From the NCBI GenBank assembly GCA_030066975.1, contig JASJAO010000006.1:1-64000 (forward strand): DNA of 64,000 bases, given 5' to 3'. This DNA is from Henriciella sp. GTDB taxonomy: Bacteria; Pseudomonadota; Alphaproteobacteria; Caulobacterales; Hyphomonadaceae. Position numbers and translations under genes: made by a program. Of this stretch, positions 55,251 through 63,268 are shown in pieces. The notes under the pieces were generated by a model that made no database searches, was not told where the DNA came from, and worked only from the letters and a program-made list of their open reading frames with translations. The stretch's first letter is position 1, and each line of letters opens with the position of its first letter.

Positions 55251-56239
55251 CCCGCTCGACCTGGCTTAACCCGGTGCTCGTGGTTCTTAGCCTGCTGGCC
55301 GTCTTTGTGGCCTGTTTTCTGGGCTCGACCCCGCTCAGTCTGACGCGCGTGCTTGCGGCTTTGTCCGGCACCGGAGATGTCGGAGATCAGATCGTTGTCT
55401 GGTCCATCCGTCTGCCGCGTGCGCTGGCAGCTTTTCTGGTGGGCGCCGCCCTCGGTATCAGCGGGGCGGCCTTGCAGGGTCTGTTGCGAAACCCGCTCGC
55501 GGAACCGGGCGTTCTGGGGGTTTCGGCCTCGGCATCGCTGTTTGCGACCTTCTCGATCTATTTCGGCATCGTCGCGATCAGTCCCTGGATGCTGCCGGTC
55601 TTTGCCATTATCGGCGCGCTGGCGGCGACCGCTTTGCTGGCGCTGGCGGCGATCCGTACCCAATCGGTGGTCACGCTGATCCTGATCGGCGTCGGCCTGT
55701 CCAGTTTCGCCGGAGCCCTGATGAGCCTGATGATGAACCTCGCGCCGAACCCCTTTTCGCTCTCGGATATGATCAACTGGATGCTGGGCTCGGTTGCCAA
55801 TCGCAGCTTTCGGGAAATCTGGCTCGCCTTGCCCTTCATGGCCGCCGGTGTGCTCATTTTATGGATCACACGGCGCGGGCTCAGTGCGCTGACACTCGGG
55901 GAAGAGGCCGCAAGCGGTCTTGGCCTTGATCTGCGCCGACAGCGCGTGTTTACAGTGTTGGGGGCAGGGCTTGCGACCGGGGCATCGGTTGGTCTGGCCG
56001 GTGCCATCGGCTTTGTCGGGATCGTCGCGCCGCACATTGTTAGGCCCTTTGTGGGGCATGACCCGGCCCGATCGCTTATCCCCTCGGCTTTGCTGGCGGG
56101 GCTCATTCTGGTGCTCGCGGATATCGGCGTGCGCTTATTGCCGTCGACGAATGAGCTGAAACTGGGTGTGGTCGCGGCGCTGATCGGCGCGCCTGCCTTC
56201 ATCTGGATTGCGATGCAGAGGCGGGCCGTGCATGACTGA
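55247..56239 (+). CDS. BtuC-like ABC permease (FecCD family)
   Basis: A 330-aa inner-membrane permease of the FecCD group with about ten hydrophobic segments. Landmarks: RLPRALAAFLVGAALGISGAALQGLLRNPLAEPGVLG in overview, LGEEAASGLGLDL (the ATPase-coupling loop) and AGAIGFVGIVAPHIVRPFVGHD. Works with the BtuF- and BtuD-like proteins. Its 3' end overlaps the ATPase start by 8 bases. Confidence 0.92.
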   Translation: MTRSTWLNPVLVVLSLLAVFVACFLGSTPLSLTRVLAALSGTGDVGDQIVVWSIRLPRALAAFLVGAALGISGAALQGLLRNPLAEPGVLGVSASASLFATFSIYFGIVAISPWMLPVFAIIGALAATALLALAAIRTQSVVTLILIGVGLSSFAGALMSLMMNLAPNPFSLSDMINWMLGSVANRSFREIWLALPFMAAGVLILWITRRGLSALTLGEEAASGLGLDLRRQRVFTVLGAGLATGASVGLAGAIGFVGIVAPHIVRPFVGHDPARSLIPSALLAGLILVLADIGVRLLPSTNELKLGVVAALIGAPAFIWIAMQRRAVHD

Positions 56240-56993
56240 GCTGGTCGTTGAGAACCTGACCTTTCAGGTCCGTGGGGCGAGGCTCGTTGATCGCGCGAGC
56301 TATGCGCTGCGTCCCGGTGAACTCGTCGTTTTGCTCGGTCCAAACGGGGCCGGAAAGTCTAGTCTCATCCGAACCAGTCTGGGGCTTCAGACCCCCACCT
56401 CCGGTCGGGTCACATTGGGGGCCGAAGATGTCGTGTCGCTCAATCCGATGCAGCGGGCACAGCGCGTCTCTTACCTGCCGCAAATCCGGCCCATGGCCTG
56501 GCCCAATCACGTGCGAGACGTTGTCGCGCTCGGCCGGTTCAGTCACGGTGCCGCGCCCGGACGATTGAAGCCGCGCGACGCTGAAGCAGTCGACCGCGCG
56601 ATCAAAGCGAGCGATTTGGCGCACTTGGCGGACCGACCCACCGATACGCTGTCTGGCGGCGAACTCGCCCGCGTGCATTGTGCGCGTGCCTTCGCAGCCG
56701 AAGCGCCACTGCTGATCGCGGACGAACCCACTGCCGCGCTCGACCCGCGCCATCAGTTTCGCGTCATGGATATGATCCAGGCCTATGTGGCCAAAGGGCG
56801 AGGCGCGCTGATCGTCCTTCATGATGTCAGATTGGCCGCGCGGTATGCCTCGCGCCTGATCTGGATGAAAAACGGTCAAATCATTGCCGACGGCCCGCCC
56901 GTCGAGACGTTGACCGCCCAGCGCTTGGAAGAGGTGTATGGCGTCAAAGCGAAAGTCGACAATGGTCGTGTCGAACTCGAAAGCGCGCTTTAG
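56232..56993 (+). CDS. BtuD-like ABC transporter ATPase
   Basis: A 253-aa cytoplasmic ATPase energising B12 import. Walker A GPNGAGKSS, Q-loop region, ABC signature LSGGELAR, Walker B LLIADEPTAALD and H-loop IVLHD are all intact. The ATG at 56232 overlaps the permease stop; the frame open from 56208 lacks family residues. Last gene of the B12 operon. Confidence 0.92.
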   Translation: MTELVVENLTFQVRGARLVDRASYALRPGELVVLLGPNGAGKSSLIRTSLGLQTPTSGRVTLGAEDVVSLNPMQRAQRVSYLPQIRPMAWPNHVRDVVALGRFSHGAAPGRLKPRDAEAVDRAIKASDLAHLADRPTDTLSGGELARVHCARAFAAEAPLLIADEPTAALDPRHQFRVMDMIQAYVAKGRGALIVLHDVRLAARYASRLIWMKNGQIIADGPPVETLTAQRLEEVYGVKAKVDNGRVELESAL

Positions 56994-57007
56994 GCGTCGA
57001 CACCAGC

Positions 57008-57601
57008 CTAGCCGTTGTGGCGATCCCCGTTCCAGCCTTTTGGCGCCAGCTGACTCGTGGCAAAGGCGAGGGGGTTGTCTTCCAGGGTCGTCGCCAGCGT
57101 ATCGTTCCACCGGTTCAAAAATCCAAACAGCGCAATCACACCGACAATCTCCGTGATCTCATCTTCGCTATAGTGGGCGCGCAAGGCCTCAAAATGCGCA
57201 TCGGTAGATTGGTTCGGCACACTGCCCGCCGCCAGCGCGAGATCAAGGGCAGCCCGTTCCGCTTCGGTAAAGAGCGAGCTCGTTTCAAAGTCCCACAGCG
57301 CGTCAAGCTTGGCCTGATCCATCCCGCGATGTTCCGCGCCATGCGCCGTATGCGCCTGACAATAGGCACAGCCCGCCGCCGCACTGGTGATGTGGGCGAT
57401 CATCTGCCGCAAGACCGGATCAAGGGACGCGCCAGGCCCGAGGATCGCACCGGACAGGGCCATGAAGCCCTGCAACATGGACGGGTTGCGCGCCATGACT
57501 TTCAGCGAGTTGGCTTCAAACCCCATCGCGGCAGCCGCGAGCGCGAGTAGGTCCTTGCTTTGATCAAGTTGTTCCGGGGATGCGGCGGGAATGCGGGTCA
57601 T
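57008..57601 (-). CDS. Carboxymuconolactone decarboxylase-family / AhpD-like protein
   Basis: A 197-aa peroxidase-related CMD protein. The active-site motif CAYCQAHTAHGAEHRG contains the CxxC and distal His of AhpD-type alkylhydroperoxidases. C-terminal GVIALFGFLNRWNDTLATTLE is typical of the group. It probably acts in thiol-based defence. Convergent with the BtuD-like gene, 14 bases away. AAGGAC precedes the ATG. Confidence 0.88.
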   Translation of the reverse strand: MTRIPAASPEQLDQSKDLLALAAAAMGFEANSLKVMARNPSMLQGFMALSGAILGPGASLDPVLRQMIAHITSAAAGCAYCQAHTAHGAEHRGMDQAKLDALWDFETSSLFTEAERAALDLALAAGSVPNQSTDAHFEALRAHYSEDEITEIVGVIALFGFLNRWNDTLATTLEDNPLAFATSQLAPKGWNGDRHNG

Positions 57602-57706
57602 GTTTTGTCCTTCGCCAGCGATAGTGCCGCGGCACAGAAACGAGTCAATTCAACTTAAGCCAATGTAACCGTTTGCCGATCGATACAGACACGCTAGATC
57701 AGTCGC

Positions 57707-58084
57707 ATGTTTGATGACGTCCCTGCCAAAAACGTGCTTGGTACCGATCTTGTGACGTGCGGGACCGACCCGATGACCGGCTTTTTCCGGGATGGCTGTT
57801 GCAACACAAGCGCCATGGATCATGGGGTCCACACCGTCTGTGCCCGCGTCACTGAAGCTTTCCTGACCTTCTCCAAGGCCCGTGGAAACGATCTGTCGAC
57901 ACCGCGCCCGGAGTTTCAGTTTCCCGGCCTGAACCCCGGTGACAAATGGTGCCTTTGCGCGGCGCGCTGGGCGGAAGCCTATGAGGCGGGCAAAGCGCCG
58001 AAAGTCGTGCTTGAAGCCACCCATGAGGCGACGCTCTCCATCGTGCCGCTTGAGGCGCTCAAACAACACGCCTGGGTCGCCTGA
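57707..58084 (+). CDS. DUF2237 family protein
   Basis: A 125-aa protein matching DUF2237: NVLGTDLVTCGTDPMTGFFRDGCCNT, DHGVHTVCARVTEAFLTFSKARGNDLSTP in overview, PGLNPGDKWCLCAARW and VVLEATHEATL. Several conserved Cys suggest metal or redox function. No biochemical role is established. No strong ribosome site is visible, so the start is moderately certain. Confidence 0.88.
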   Translation: MFDDVPAKNVLGTDLVTCGTDPMTGFFRDGCCNTSAMDHGVHTVCARVTEAFLTFSKARGNDLSTPRPEFQFPGLNPGDKWCLCAARWAEAYEAGKAPKVVLEATHEATLSIVPLEALKQHAWVA

Positions 58085-58237
58085 CCCTCAGACGGCGCGC
58101 TGAGCTTCGGGTTATCTTCGCGGACAGAGGTGGCCGCCGCTCTCAAACTGGCAAAAAAACAGGGCGTTGAGGCTTGCACTTCACCCATTCCCTCGGCAAC
58201 CTGTCGCCATCAATTCAAGGTCGGGGAGTGAGACCAC

Positions 58238-58822
58238 ATGGACGTTCAAAGCCAACCCACAATTCGTATCAATTTCGAGCTCGGGCCCGAAGACCTGAAA
58301 TATTTCCAGGATCGCCTCGCCAAGGCGCGCAAGAACCGCGCATTGCGCGACGATGATCGCGTCATTCTCGGCGCCGAGGCGCTGGCGCTGAAAGCGCTGA
58401 AAAGTGAACCGCCGACTTTCGTGGTGTCGCGGATGCTGACGCTTCAGAACATGGTGGCCATGCTGAAGGACCGCGACTGGCGGCTCGAGAATGAAGATCG
58501 CGAACGGGTGCTTGAGGTCCTCGCTTATTTCTCCGATCCGTCGGACATTATCCCCGATCATCTGCCCGGGGTCGGGTTCCTGGATGACGTGATCATGATT
58601 GATCTCGGCGCCTATGACCTCGCCCCGGAGCTTGAGGCCTATGCCGACTTCCTCGCCAATCAGGAGGATCTCAAGGCCAACCTCCCGGATGCGCAACCGA
58701 CCGAGGTCGCGCGTGACGCTTTCCAGTCGCGCATGCGTCGCCGTCGTCGCCGCCGAGCTGGTGCCACTGGCAGCGCAGGTGGGGCCGAGATGATCACCTC
58801 GCTCTTCCACGCTGGCGGGTGA
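58238..58822 (+). CDS. DUF1232 (YkvA-like) protein
   Basis: A 194-aa protein with the DUF1232 signature VLAYFSDPSDIIPDHLPGVGFLDDVIMIDL (in overview) near residues 90-120, normally associated with a short membrane-near helical domain. The N-terminal part is charged and the C-terminus ends in a stretch of eight Arg around RRRRRRAGATG. Function unknown. GGGGAGTGAG precedes the ATG. Confidence 0.82.
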   Translation: MDVQSQPTIRINFELGPEDLKYFQDRLAKARKNRALRDDDRVILGAEALALKALKSEPPTFVVSRMLTLQNMVAMLKDRDWRLENEDRERVLEVLAYFSDPSDIIPDHLPGVGFLDDVIMIDLGAYDLAPELEAYADFLANQEDLKANLPDAQPTEVARDAFQSRMRRRRRRRAGATGSAGGAEMITSLFHAGG

Positions 58823-58838
58823 TCAACCCGACAGAGCC

Positions 58839-59351
58839 TCAACCGAAATTTAGATCCATCGCGCCGAGATAATCGCGCTTGCCCAGCGGAACACCTTTCT
58901 GGCGCAGCAGGTTGTAGGCGGTCGTCACGTGGAAATAGAAGTTCGGCAGCGAGAAAGAGGTGAGATAGCCAAGGCCGGTAAACGGTATTTTCGTTTCGCC
59001 GAGGGCGAAGATCACATCCTTGTCCAATAGGCTATCGAGCTCTTCTGCGGTGACGGTATGGAGCTTGTCCAGTGTCTCGGTGACCAGATTCTCAAGCGTT
59101 GCATAATCCTCAACTTCCATGGCGGGCGGTGGTCCGGACTTCCCCGTGCGCAGCGCTTCCGCAACATTGCCATGATGCGCCACAGAGCGGATCTGGAACG
59201 AGAAGGGCAGCATGTCCTCGGTCAGGCGTTCATTGACGAAGGCATCCGCATCGGCGCCCAAATGTTCACGCCCCTGGGCCATTATGGCGGCGAGGGACTC
59301 AGCCTGGCGGATAAATGCGCCAATTGTCGATTTGTAGAGAGGTGTGGTCAT
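58839..59351 (-). CDS. DUF1993 family protein
   Basis: A 170-aa protein of the DUF1993 group, related in fold to DinB-like four-helix bundles: FIRQAESLAAIMAQGREH, PFSFQIRSVAHHGNVAEAL, FALGETKIPFTGLGYLTSFSLPNFYFHVTTAYNLLRQKGVPLGKRDYLG in overview. Function unknown. GGAG lies upstream of the ATG. Convergent with the DUF1232 gene, 16 bases away. Confidence 0.88.
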   Translation of the reverse strand: MTTPLYKSTIGAFIRQAESLAAIMAQGREHLGADADAFVNERLTEDMLPFSFQIRSVAHHGNVAEALRTGKSGPPPAMEVEDYATLENLVTETLDKLHTVTAEELDSLLDKDVIFALGETKIPFTGLGYLTSFSLPNFYFHVTTAYNLLRQKGVPLGKRDYLGAMDLNFG

Positions 59352-59387
59352 AGGGACTCCAACTGATTGAAGGGAAAGATGTGTGAG

Positions 59388-60176
59388 CTATTCGGTCTCG
59401 CAACCCGCCGCGCGGGGGCGATCAGGTGCGCTTAGCGCCGCTGACAAGACGTCGGTCCATATCGCGTAGCCGTCAAGGTTCATGTGGAGCTGGTCAGAGA
59501 TGAAGATCGGCTTCGGCACGCCATCTTCCAGCATCGGCGCCGCAATATCGACATAGGTGAGATCCTCCCGGCTCTGCGCAAGCGCTGCGATCAAGGCGTT
59601 TGCTTCGGCCTGCGCGCCAAGCTCGCTCAACCGGGCAAAGGACGGTTTGATCGACAGGAAATAGACTGGCGTGTCGCCAAGACGCTGTGACTTCAGCTCC
59701 ATGAAGGTCTCAAACCGCGCGGCGACCTCAGCCGGCGTCGCCCCGGCGTTCAGATCATTCTCCCCGGCATAGAAGACGATCTCCTGCGGTGTATGCCGGG
59801 CCAGCAGAACATCGAAATAGCCGATGACATGGGTAATCTCCGAGCCTCCAAAGCCGCGATTAAGCGGGGCGAGAGCGGGAAAATCCTCCTCCAGCGTCAA
59901 CCAGAAGCGAATGCTTGAACTGCCGATAAACACGGTCTGACACGTCGCCGGTCCGAACAGTTCATCCTGAACGAAGAAATTGTAGATCTCCGAAGCAAAC
60001 GGCGCCTGCGGGCCAAACGCAATCGGCTCGGTCGAGACCGGCGCGGCCCGCTCCGGCGTCGCCACAATGGCCGCTTCCTGCGCGACAGCGTCCGTCGCCG
60101 CACAGGCACTGAGGCAGATGAGGCCCAGAATGGAGGCCGTCAGTCGTGCGAGGGCGGTTTTTGTGTTCTGTGGCAT
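59388..60176 (-). CDS. SGNH/GDSL-hydrolase lipoprotein
   Basis: A 262-aa exported esterase/lipase-type hydrolase. ATG 60176 gives a signal peptide with lipobox LSAC; the frame from 60206 adds ten residues before it. Block I TVFIGSSSIRFW holds the catalytic Ser, block II the Gly in NRGFGGSE, block III YAGENDLNAG the Asn, and block V DQLHMNLDGY the Asp and His. The substrate, probably an acyl ester, is unknown. Confidence 0.88.
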   Translation of the reverse strand: MPQNTKTALARLTASILGLICLSACAATDAVAQEAAIVATPERAAPVSTEPIAFGPQAPFASEIYNFFVQDELFGPATCQTVFIGSSSIRFWLTLEEDFPALAPLNRGFGGSEITHVIGYFDVLLARHTPQEIVFYAGENDLNAGATPAEVAARFETFMELKSQRLGDTPVYFLSIKPSFARLSELGAQAEANALIAALAQSREDLTYVDIAAPMLEDGVPKPIFISDQLHMNLDGYAIWTDVLSAALSAPDRPRAAGCETE

Positions 60177-60242
60177 GCCGTATCCCCGTTTCGTGACTCT
60201 CTCCATTGACCCTACACACTCACATCGATTTGTCAGGACAGC

Positions 60243-60545
60243 CTATCGCACTGGGAGTGTGCTCGACAGATCGTCCCAATCGGAATTGTGCTCTTCGATC
60301 ATGTTGATTTTCCATTGGCGTTTCCAGGACTTGATCCGCTTTTCGCGGTGCAGGGCAGGTGGCATCGTCTCATGCTGTTCGTACCAGACGAGCTTTGTAT
60401 GTCCGTACTTAGCCGTGAACACAGAACCCGCGCCGCGTTTGTGTTGATCAAGCCGGGTTGGAAGGTCTGACGTCACGCCGCAATAGAGCGCGCCATACTT
60501 GCGATTGGCGAGGAGGTAGACCGCGATGAAGTCAAACCGTGCCAT
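60243..60545 (-). CDS. GIY-YIG nuclease superfamily protein
   Basis: A 100-aa protein: FIAVYLLANRKYGALYCGVTSDLPTRLDQHKRG in overview, then VWYEQHETMPPALHREKRIKSW with the catalytic Glu. The first Tyr is AVYLL rather than GIY, and the YCG keeps the second. Similar single-domain proteins are common and mostly uncharacterised. Starting at ATG 60545 (GGAGGG upstream) excludes the long N-terminal frame, which runs through palindromic repeats. Confidence 0.88.
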   Translation of the reverse strand: MARFDFIAVYLLANRKYGALYCGVTSDLPTRLDQHKRGAGSVFTAKYGHTKLVWYEQHETMPPALHREKRIKSWKRQWKINMIEEHNSDWDDLSSTLPVR

Positions 60546-60569
60546 TCTTTTGCCACCCTCCAACGCGCC

Positions 60570-60592
60570 GTGCCACGGCTCGTCCGTGGCAC
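60570..60592. repeat. REP-like hairpin, orientation 1 (copy 1)
   Basis: Perfect 9-bp inverted repeat (GTGCCACGG with CCGTGGCAC) around CTCGT. A near copy with loop CTTGT is at 60683-60703. It begins 25 bases upstream of the GIY-YIG start. Confidence 0.75.
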
Positions 60593-60616
60593 CTTTTACT
60601 CTCAGTTCAACTTGCT

Positions 60617-60652
60617 GGAGTTGGACCCCATGGACAAGCCATGGGGAGGCGA
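60617..60652 (+). repeat. 36-bp direct repeat, copy 1 (includes REP-like hairpin, orientation 2)
   Basis: Identical to 60745-60780. Its inner part is a perfect 8-bp hairpin (CCCCATGG with CCATGGGG) around ACAAG, the reverse orientation of the CTTGT-loop hairpins. Confidence 0.85.
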
Positions 60653-60682
60653 ATTTCGGGTGATTCACTCCAATTCTCGATT

Positions 60683-60703
60683 TGCCACGGCTTGTCCGTG
60701 GCA
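60683..60703. repeat. REP-like hairpin, orientation 1 (copy 2)
   Basis: TGCCACGG and CCGTGGCA around CTTGT. It alternates with the 36-bp direct repeats. Confidence 0.75.
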
Positions 60704-60744
60704 TCCAACTCGCGAAACCGCCAGCAGGGCAAGCTTCAGCTTCA

Positions 60745-60780
60745 GGAGTTGGACCCCATGGACAAGCCATGGGGAGGCGA
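60745..60780 (+). repeat. 36-bp direct repeat, copy 2 (includes REP-like hairpin, orientation 2)
   Basis: An exact copy of 60617-60652, offset by 128 bases. Same internal hairpin. Confidence 0.85.
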
Positions 60781-60794
60781 GAGCGCGCTAAAGC

Positions 60795-60870
60795 TGGACG
60801 GTCGCGGAGGAATTGAACCTCGTATACCTTGCCACCCCACATTTGAGAAAGGACGGCGTTTGCAGCGCCG
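60795..60870 (-). other. tRNA-like remnant (T-arm, 3' tail and Cys-type anticodon hairpin)
   Basis: Read on the minus strand, CGGCG-CTGCAAA-CGCCG forms a 5-bp stem and 7-base loop with U33 and anticodon GCA (Cys). Thirty-one bases later comes GAGG-TTCAATT-CCTC, a near-canonical T-arm, then GCGACCG, T and CCA, and U73 is typical of tRNA-Cys. But no matching 5' acceptor strand or D-arm was found, and the variable region is too long, so this is a remnant or chance look-alike and not a working tRNA. Confidence 0.3.
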
Positions 60871-60922
60871 CACTGGGGACGTGATCGATGGTGGTGTCAC
60901 CTTAGTTTATAGGCGCTATATA

Positions 60923-60953
60923 TTGACTAAAACTAAGTCATCATCACTATATC
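60923..60953 (+). promoter_or_regulatory. Candidate promoter and dyad before the HNH-like gene
   Basis: TTGACT (60923-60928) and a TATATC-type -10 at 60948-60953, with a 19-base spacer (16 if CACTAT is used). An 8-base inverted repeat (CTTAGTTT at 60901-60908, AAACTAAG at 60930-60937) overlaps it. The composition is AT-rich compared with the rest of the window. Confidence 0.4.
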
Positions 60954-60995
60954 TGGTAACAAGAGCTCAGTAGCGGGTACTTCGAGTCATCCAAT

Positions 60996-61838
60996 ATGTC
61001 AGCCATATCGAAAACGGGCAGAGGGTGTATTTTTTGTGGTGGTAGTGGCCTCACAAAGGAGCATATCTGGCCGAAGTGGATACGAAGGAATGTCCCCAGA
61101 TCAGGGATTACACTTAACAAACACACGATAACTACTGGATATAAAGATGGGTTTCCAATCGTATCGCCCGGTATGCAGAGACGACCCGGTGATTTACTTG
61201 ATCAAACTCGCAGATGTGTTTGTAAAAAATGTAACAATGGCTGGATGAGCCGGATTGAAGGTGAAGCTCACGAGCTTCTAAGTCTTTTTGTGGCTAATCA
61301 TATGTTTTGGCCTTTTGAGAGTTCTGAAAATAGAACTACCGTGGCTCGTTGGGCCATACTGCGAAGTAAGATTTTGGAGGATCTCTACCCAGCGAAAGAT
61401 CGCCCAAGCGATAAATACACATCTGACCGAATAAAAGAATGTATTGAAAAGCGGAATAGAGAATATTATCTCGGAAATTACAGAAATATAAGAGTATTTG
61501 CATCACTTCAATTGACGCAGAGGTTTGGTCTGGGAGGGTTCAACCACCTCACTAAATCGATCATTGATCCGAGAACCTGGACACTATTCGAAAACAATCT
61601 CATAGTTTTTTCCATGAGGACTCTGACTCTGATGGTTGTGACTGGGGTTCAGATCTCAAGTCACGTGGATTCGATTGAGAATACGCTAAACTATTTCGGG
61701 TTCTATGAAATATTTCCTAACTATAGTGGTGCAAAAGTTATTCTTGTAACTTCTGAGAGAGAGCTAGAGAATGCTACAGACGCAGCGTTCTTCCATAACA
61801 CAGGTCCACGACGAAAAGCTTGGGAAGTTTTGGCCTAA
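60996..61838 (+). CDS. HNH-like zinc-cluster protein, AT-rich and probably acquired
   Basis: A 280-aa protein with [21 protein letters not shown] near the start and [15 protein letters not shown] about 60 residues later. CxxC, the EHIWP core and CxxCNNGWM are typical of a group of HNH-type nucleases or related defence and mobile-element proteins. The rest is unassigned. Codon use and base composition are clearly AT-richer than the flanking genes, and the gene is placed exactly at the 3' end of argG with a 4-base convergent overlap. No ribosome site stands out. Function is likely nucleic-acid cleavage or binding; a role in defence is a guess. Confidence 0.75.
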   Translation: MSAISKTGRGCIFCGGSGLTKEHIWPKWIRRNVPRSGITLNKHTITTGYKDGFPIVSPGMQRRPGDLLDQTRRCVCKKCNNGWMSRIEGEAHELLSLFVANHMFWPFESSENRTTVARWAILRSKILEDLYPAKDRPSDKYTSDRIKECIEKRNREYYLGNYRNIRVFASLQLTQRFGLGGFNHLTKSIIDPRTWTLFENNLIVFSMRTLTLMVVTGVQISSHVDSIENTLNYFGFYEIFPNYSGAKVILVTSERELENATDAAFFHNTGPRRKAWEVLA

Positions 61839-63070
61839 CCATTCTTCCCGAACTTCCGGTCTCTCCCGGCCAGGATCCGCAGCCTTAGCGCGTTGAGCTT
61901 GATAAAGCCTTCAGCGTCTTTTTGGTCATAGGCGCCGTGGTCATCCTCAAACGTGACGATGTCTTCGCGGTAGAGGGAGTAGGGGCTGGCGCGGCCGGTG
62001 AGGTGCACCCCGCCTTTGTACAGTTTCACGGTCACCTCGCCGGAGACAAAACGTTGCGAGTGGTCGATTGCGGCCTGCAGCATTTCGCGTTCCGGGCTCC
62101 ACCAGAAGCCATTATAGATCAGCTCGGCATATTTCGGCATCAGCTCATCTTTCAGATGGCCCGCGCCGCGGTCCAGCGTGATACTCTCCATGCCCCGATG
62201 CGCGGTAAGCAGGATCGTGCCGCCCGGCGTTTCATAGATGCCGCGTGACTTCATGCCGACAAAGCGGTTCTCCAAGAGGTCGAGCCGGCCAATGCCATGC
62301 TTGCGGCCATATGCGTTGAGCTTGGTGAGGAGCGTCGCCGGGCTCATCGCCTCGCCGTTGATGGCGACGGCATCGCCGCGCTCAAACCCGATTGTGATCG
62401 TCTCGGCCTGATCCGGGGCGTCTTCGGGGGCGACGGTGCGCAGGTGGACAAATTCCGGGGCCGGGGCGGCCGGGTCTTCCAGTACTTTGCCTTCGGACGA
62501 AGAGTGCAGCAGGTTGGCATCGACACTGAACGGGGCCTCACCGCGCTTGTCGGCGGTGATCTCAATACCGTGTTGTTCGGCAAAGGCGAGCAGGTCGGTG
62601 CGGGACTTGAAATCCCAGTCGCGCCATGGGGCGATGACTTTGATGTCAGGGTTCAGGCCGTAATAGCCAAGCTCGAACCGGACCTGATCATTGCCTTTCC
62701 CGGTCGCGCCGTGACAGACGGCATCCGCGCCCACCATGTCGGCAATCTCGATCTGGCGTTTGGAGATGAGCGGGCGGGCAATGGACGTGCCGAGCAGGTA
62801 GACGCCTTCATAGACGGCATTGGCGCGGAACATCGGGAAGACGAAATCGCGCACGAACTCTTCGCGGACATCCTCGATGAAGACGTTTTCGGGTTTGACA
62901 CCAGCGGCGATGGCCTTGGCGCGGGCCGGTTCAATCTCCTCGCCCTGGCCGAGATCGGCGGTAAAGGTCACCACTTCTGCGCCAAATTCGGTCTGTAACC
63001 ATTTCAGAATGATCGAGGTGTCGAGCCCCCCGGAATAGGCAAGAACAACTTTTTTCGGCGCAGAGGACAT
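61835..63070 (-). CDS. argG: Argininosuccinate synthase
   Basis: Joins citrulline and aspartate with ATP to give argininosuccinate, the penultimate step of arginine synthesis, in the cytoplasm. At 411 aa it has the family length. Landmarks: the PP-loop [18 protein letters not shown] at the N-terminus, [21 protein letters not shown] with the substrate-binding residues, and [21 protein letters not shown] 63070 is preceded by GGAG eight bases upstream. The frame runs on to 63376, but without family residues. Confidence 0.96.
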   Translation of the reverse strand: MSSAPKKVVLAYSGGLDTSIILKWLQTEFGAEVVTFTADLGQGEEIEPARAKAIAAGVKPENVFIEDVREEFVRDFVFPMFRANAVYEGVYLLGTSIARPLISKRQIEIADMVGADAVCHGATGKGNDQVRFELGYYGLNPDIKVIAPWRDWDFKSRTDLLAFAEQHGIEITADKRGEAPFSVDANLLHSSSEGKVLEDPAAPAPEFVHLRTVAPEDAPDQAETITIGFERGDAVAINGEAMSPATLLTKLNAYGRKHGIGRLDLLENRFVGMKSRGIYETPGGTILLTAHRGMESITLDRGAGHLKDELMPKYAELIYNGFWWSPEREMLQAAIDHSQRFVSGEVTVKLYKGGVHLTGRASPYSLYREDIVTFEDDHGAYDQKDAEGFIKLNALRLRILAGRDRKFGKNG

Positions 63071-63268
63071 CGGGCACAGCTCCGTCATAACAGTCAGTTC
63101 AGGCGCGTATGGCGCGCTGCGGGCATGCGCGCAAGCCCAAGCTGTCAGGAAGCTGAATGCGGGTGCCACAATTGCCTCAATTGAACCGAAAATCGCCGCA
63201 GTTTGGACCCGCGCCGCGCCACGTTTTCCTGCGAGCGTTTGTTCACCGCCAAGACAGGGAGACGCATC
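63071..63268. promoter_or_regulatory. Divergent argG / VWA-lipoprotein promoter region
   Basis: About 200 bases between two starts in opposite directions; the promoters of both genes must lie here, but no clear -35/-10 pair was picked out. Confidence 0.4.

Larger units (their letters stand above)
60546..60995. other. repeat-rich, gene-free region
   Basis: About 450 bases with no supported gene. It contains four related hairpins and a 36-bp direct repeat (60570-60780), a tRNA-like T-arm and Cys-type anticodon hairpin (60795-60870), an AT-rich boundary, and a promoter-like dyad (60901-60953) ahead of the HNH-like gene. Confidence 0.6.

Noticed and set aside
60546-60842. N-terminal extension of the GIY-YIG frame
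   Set aside because: It runs through palindromic repeats and the tRNA-like sequence. The 100-aa version has a normal start and ribosome site.
60795-60870. functional tRNA-Cys gene
   Set aside because: No 5' acceptor strand, no D-arm with GG, and a 31-base variable region without a standard fold.
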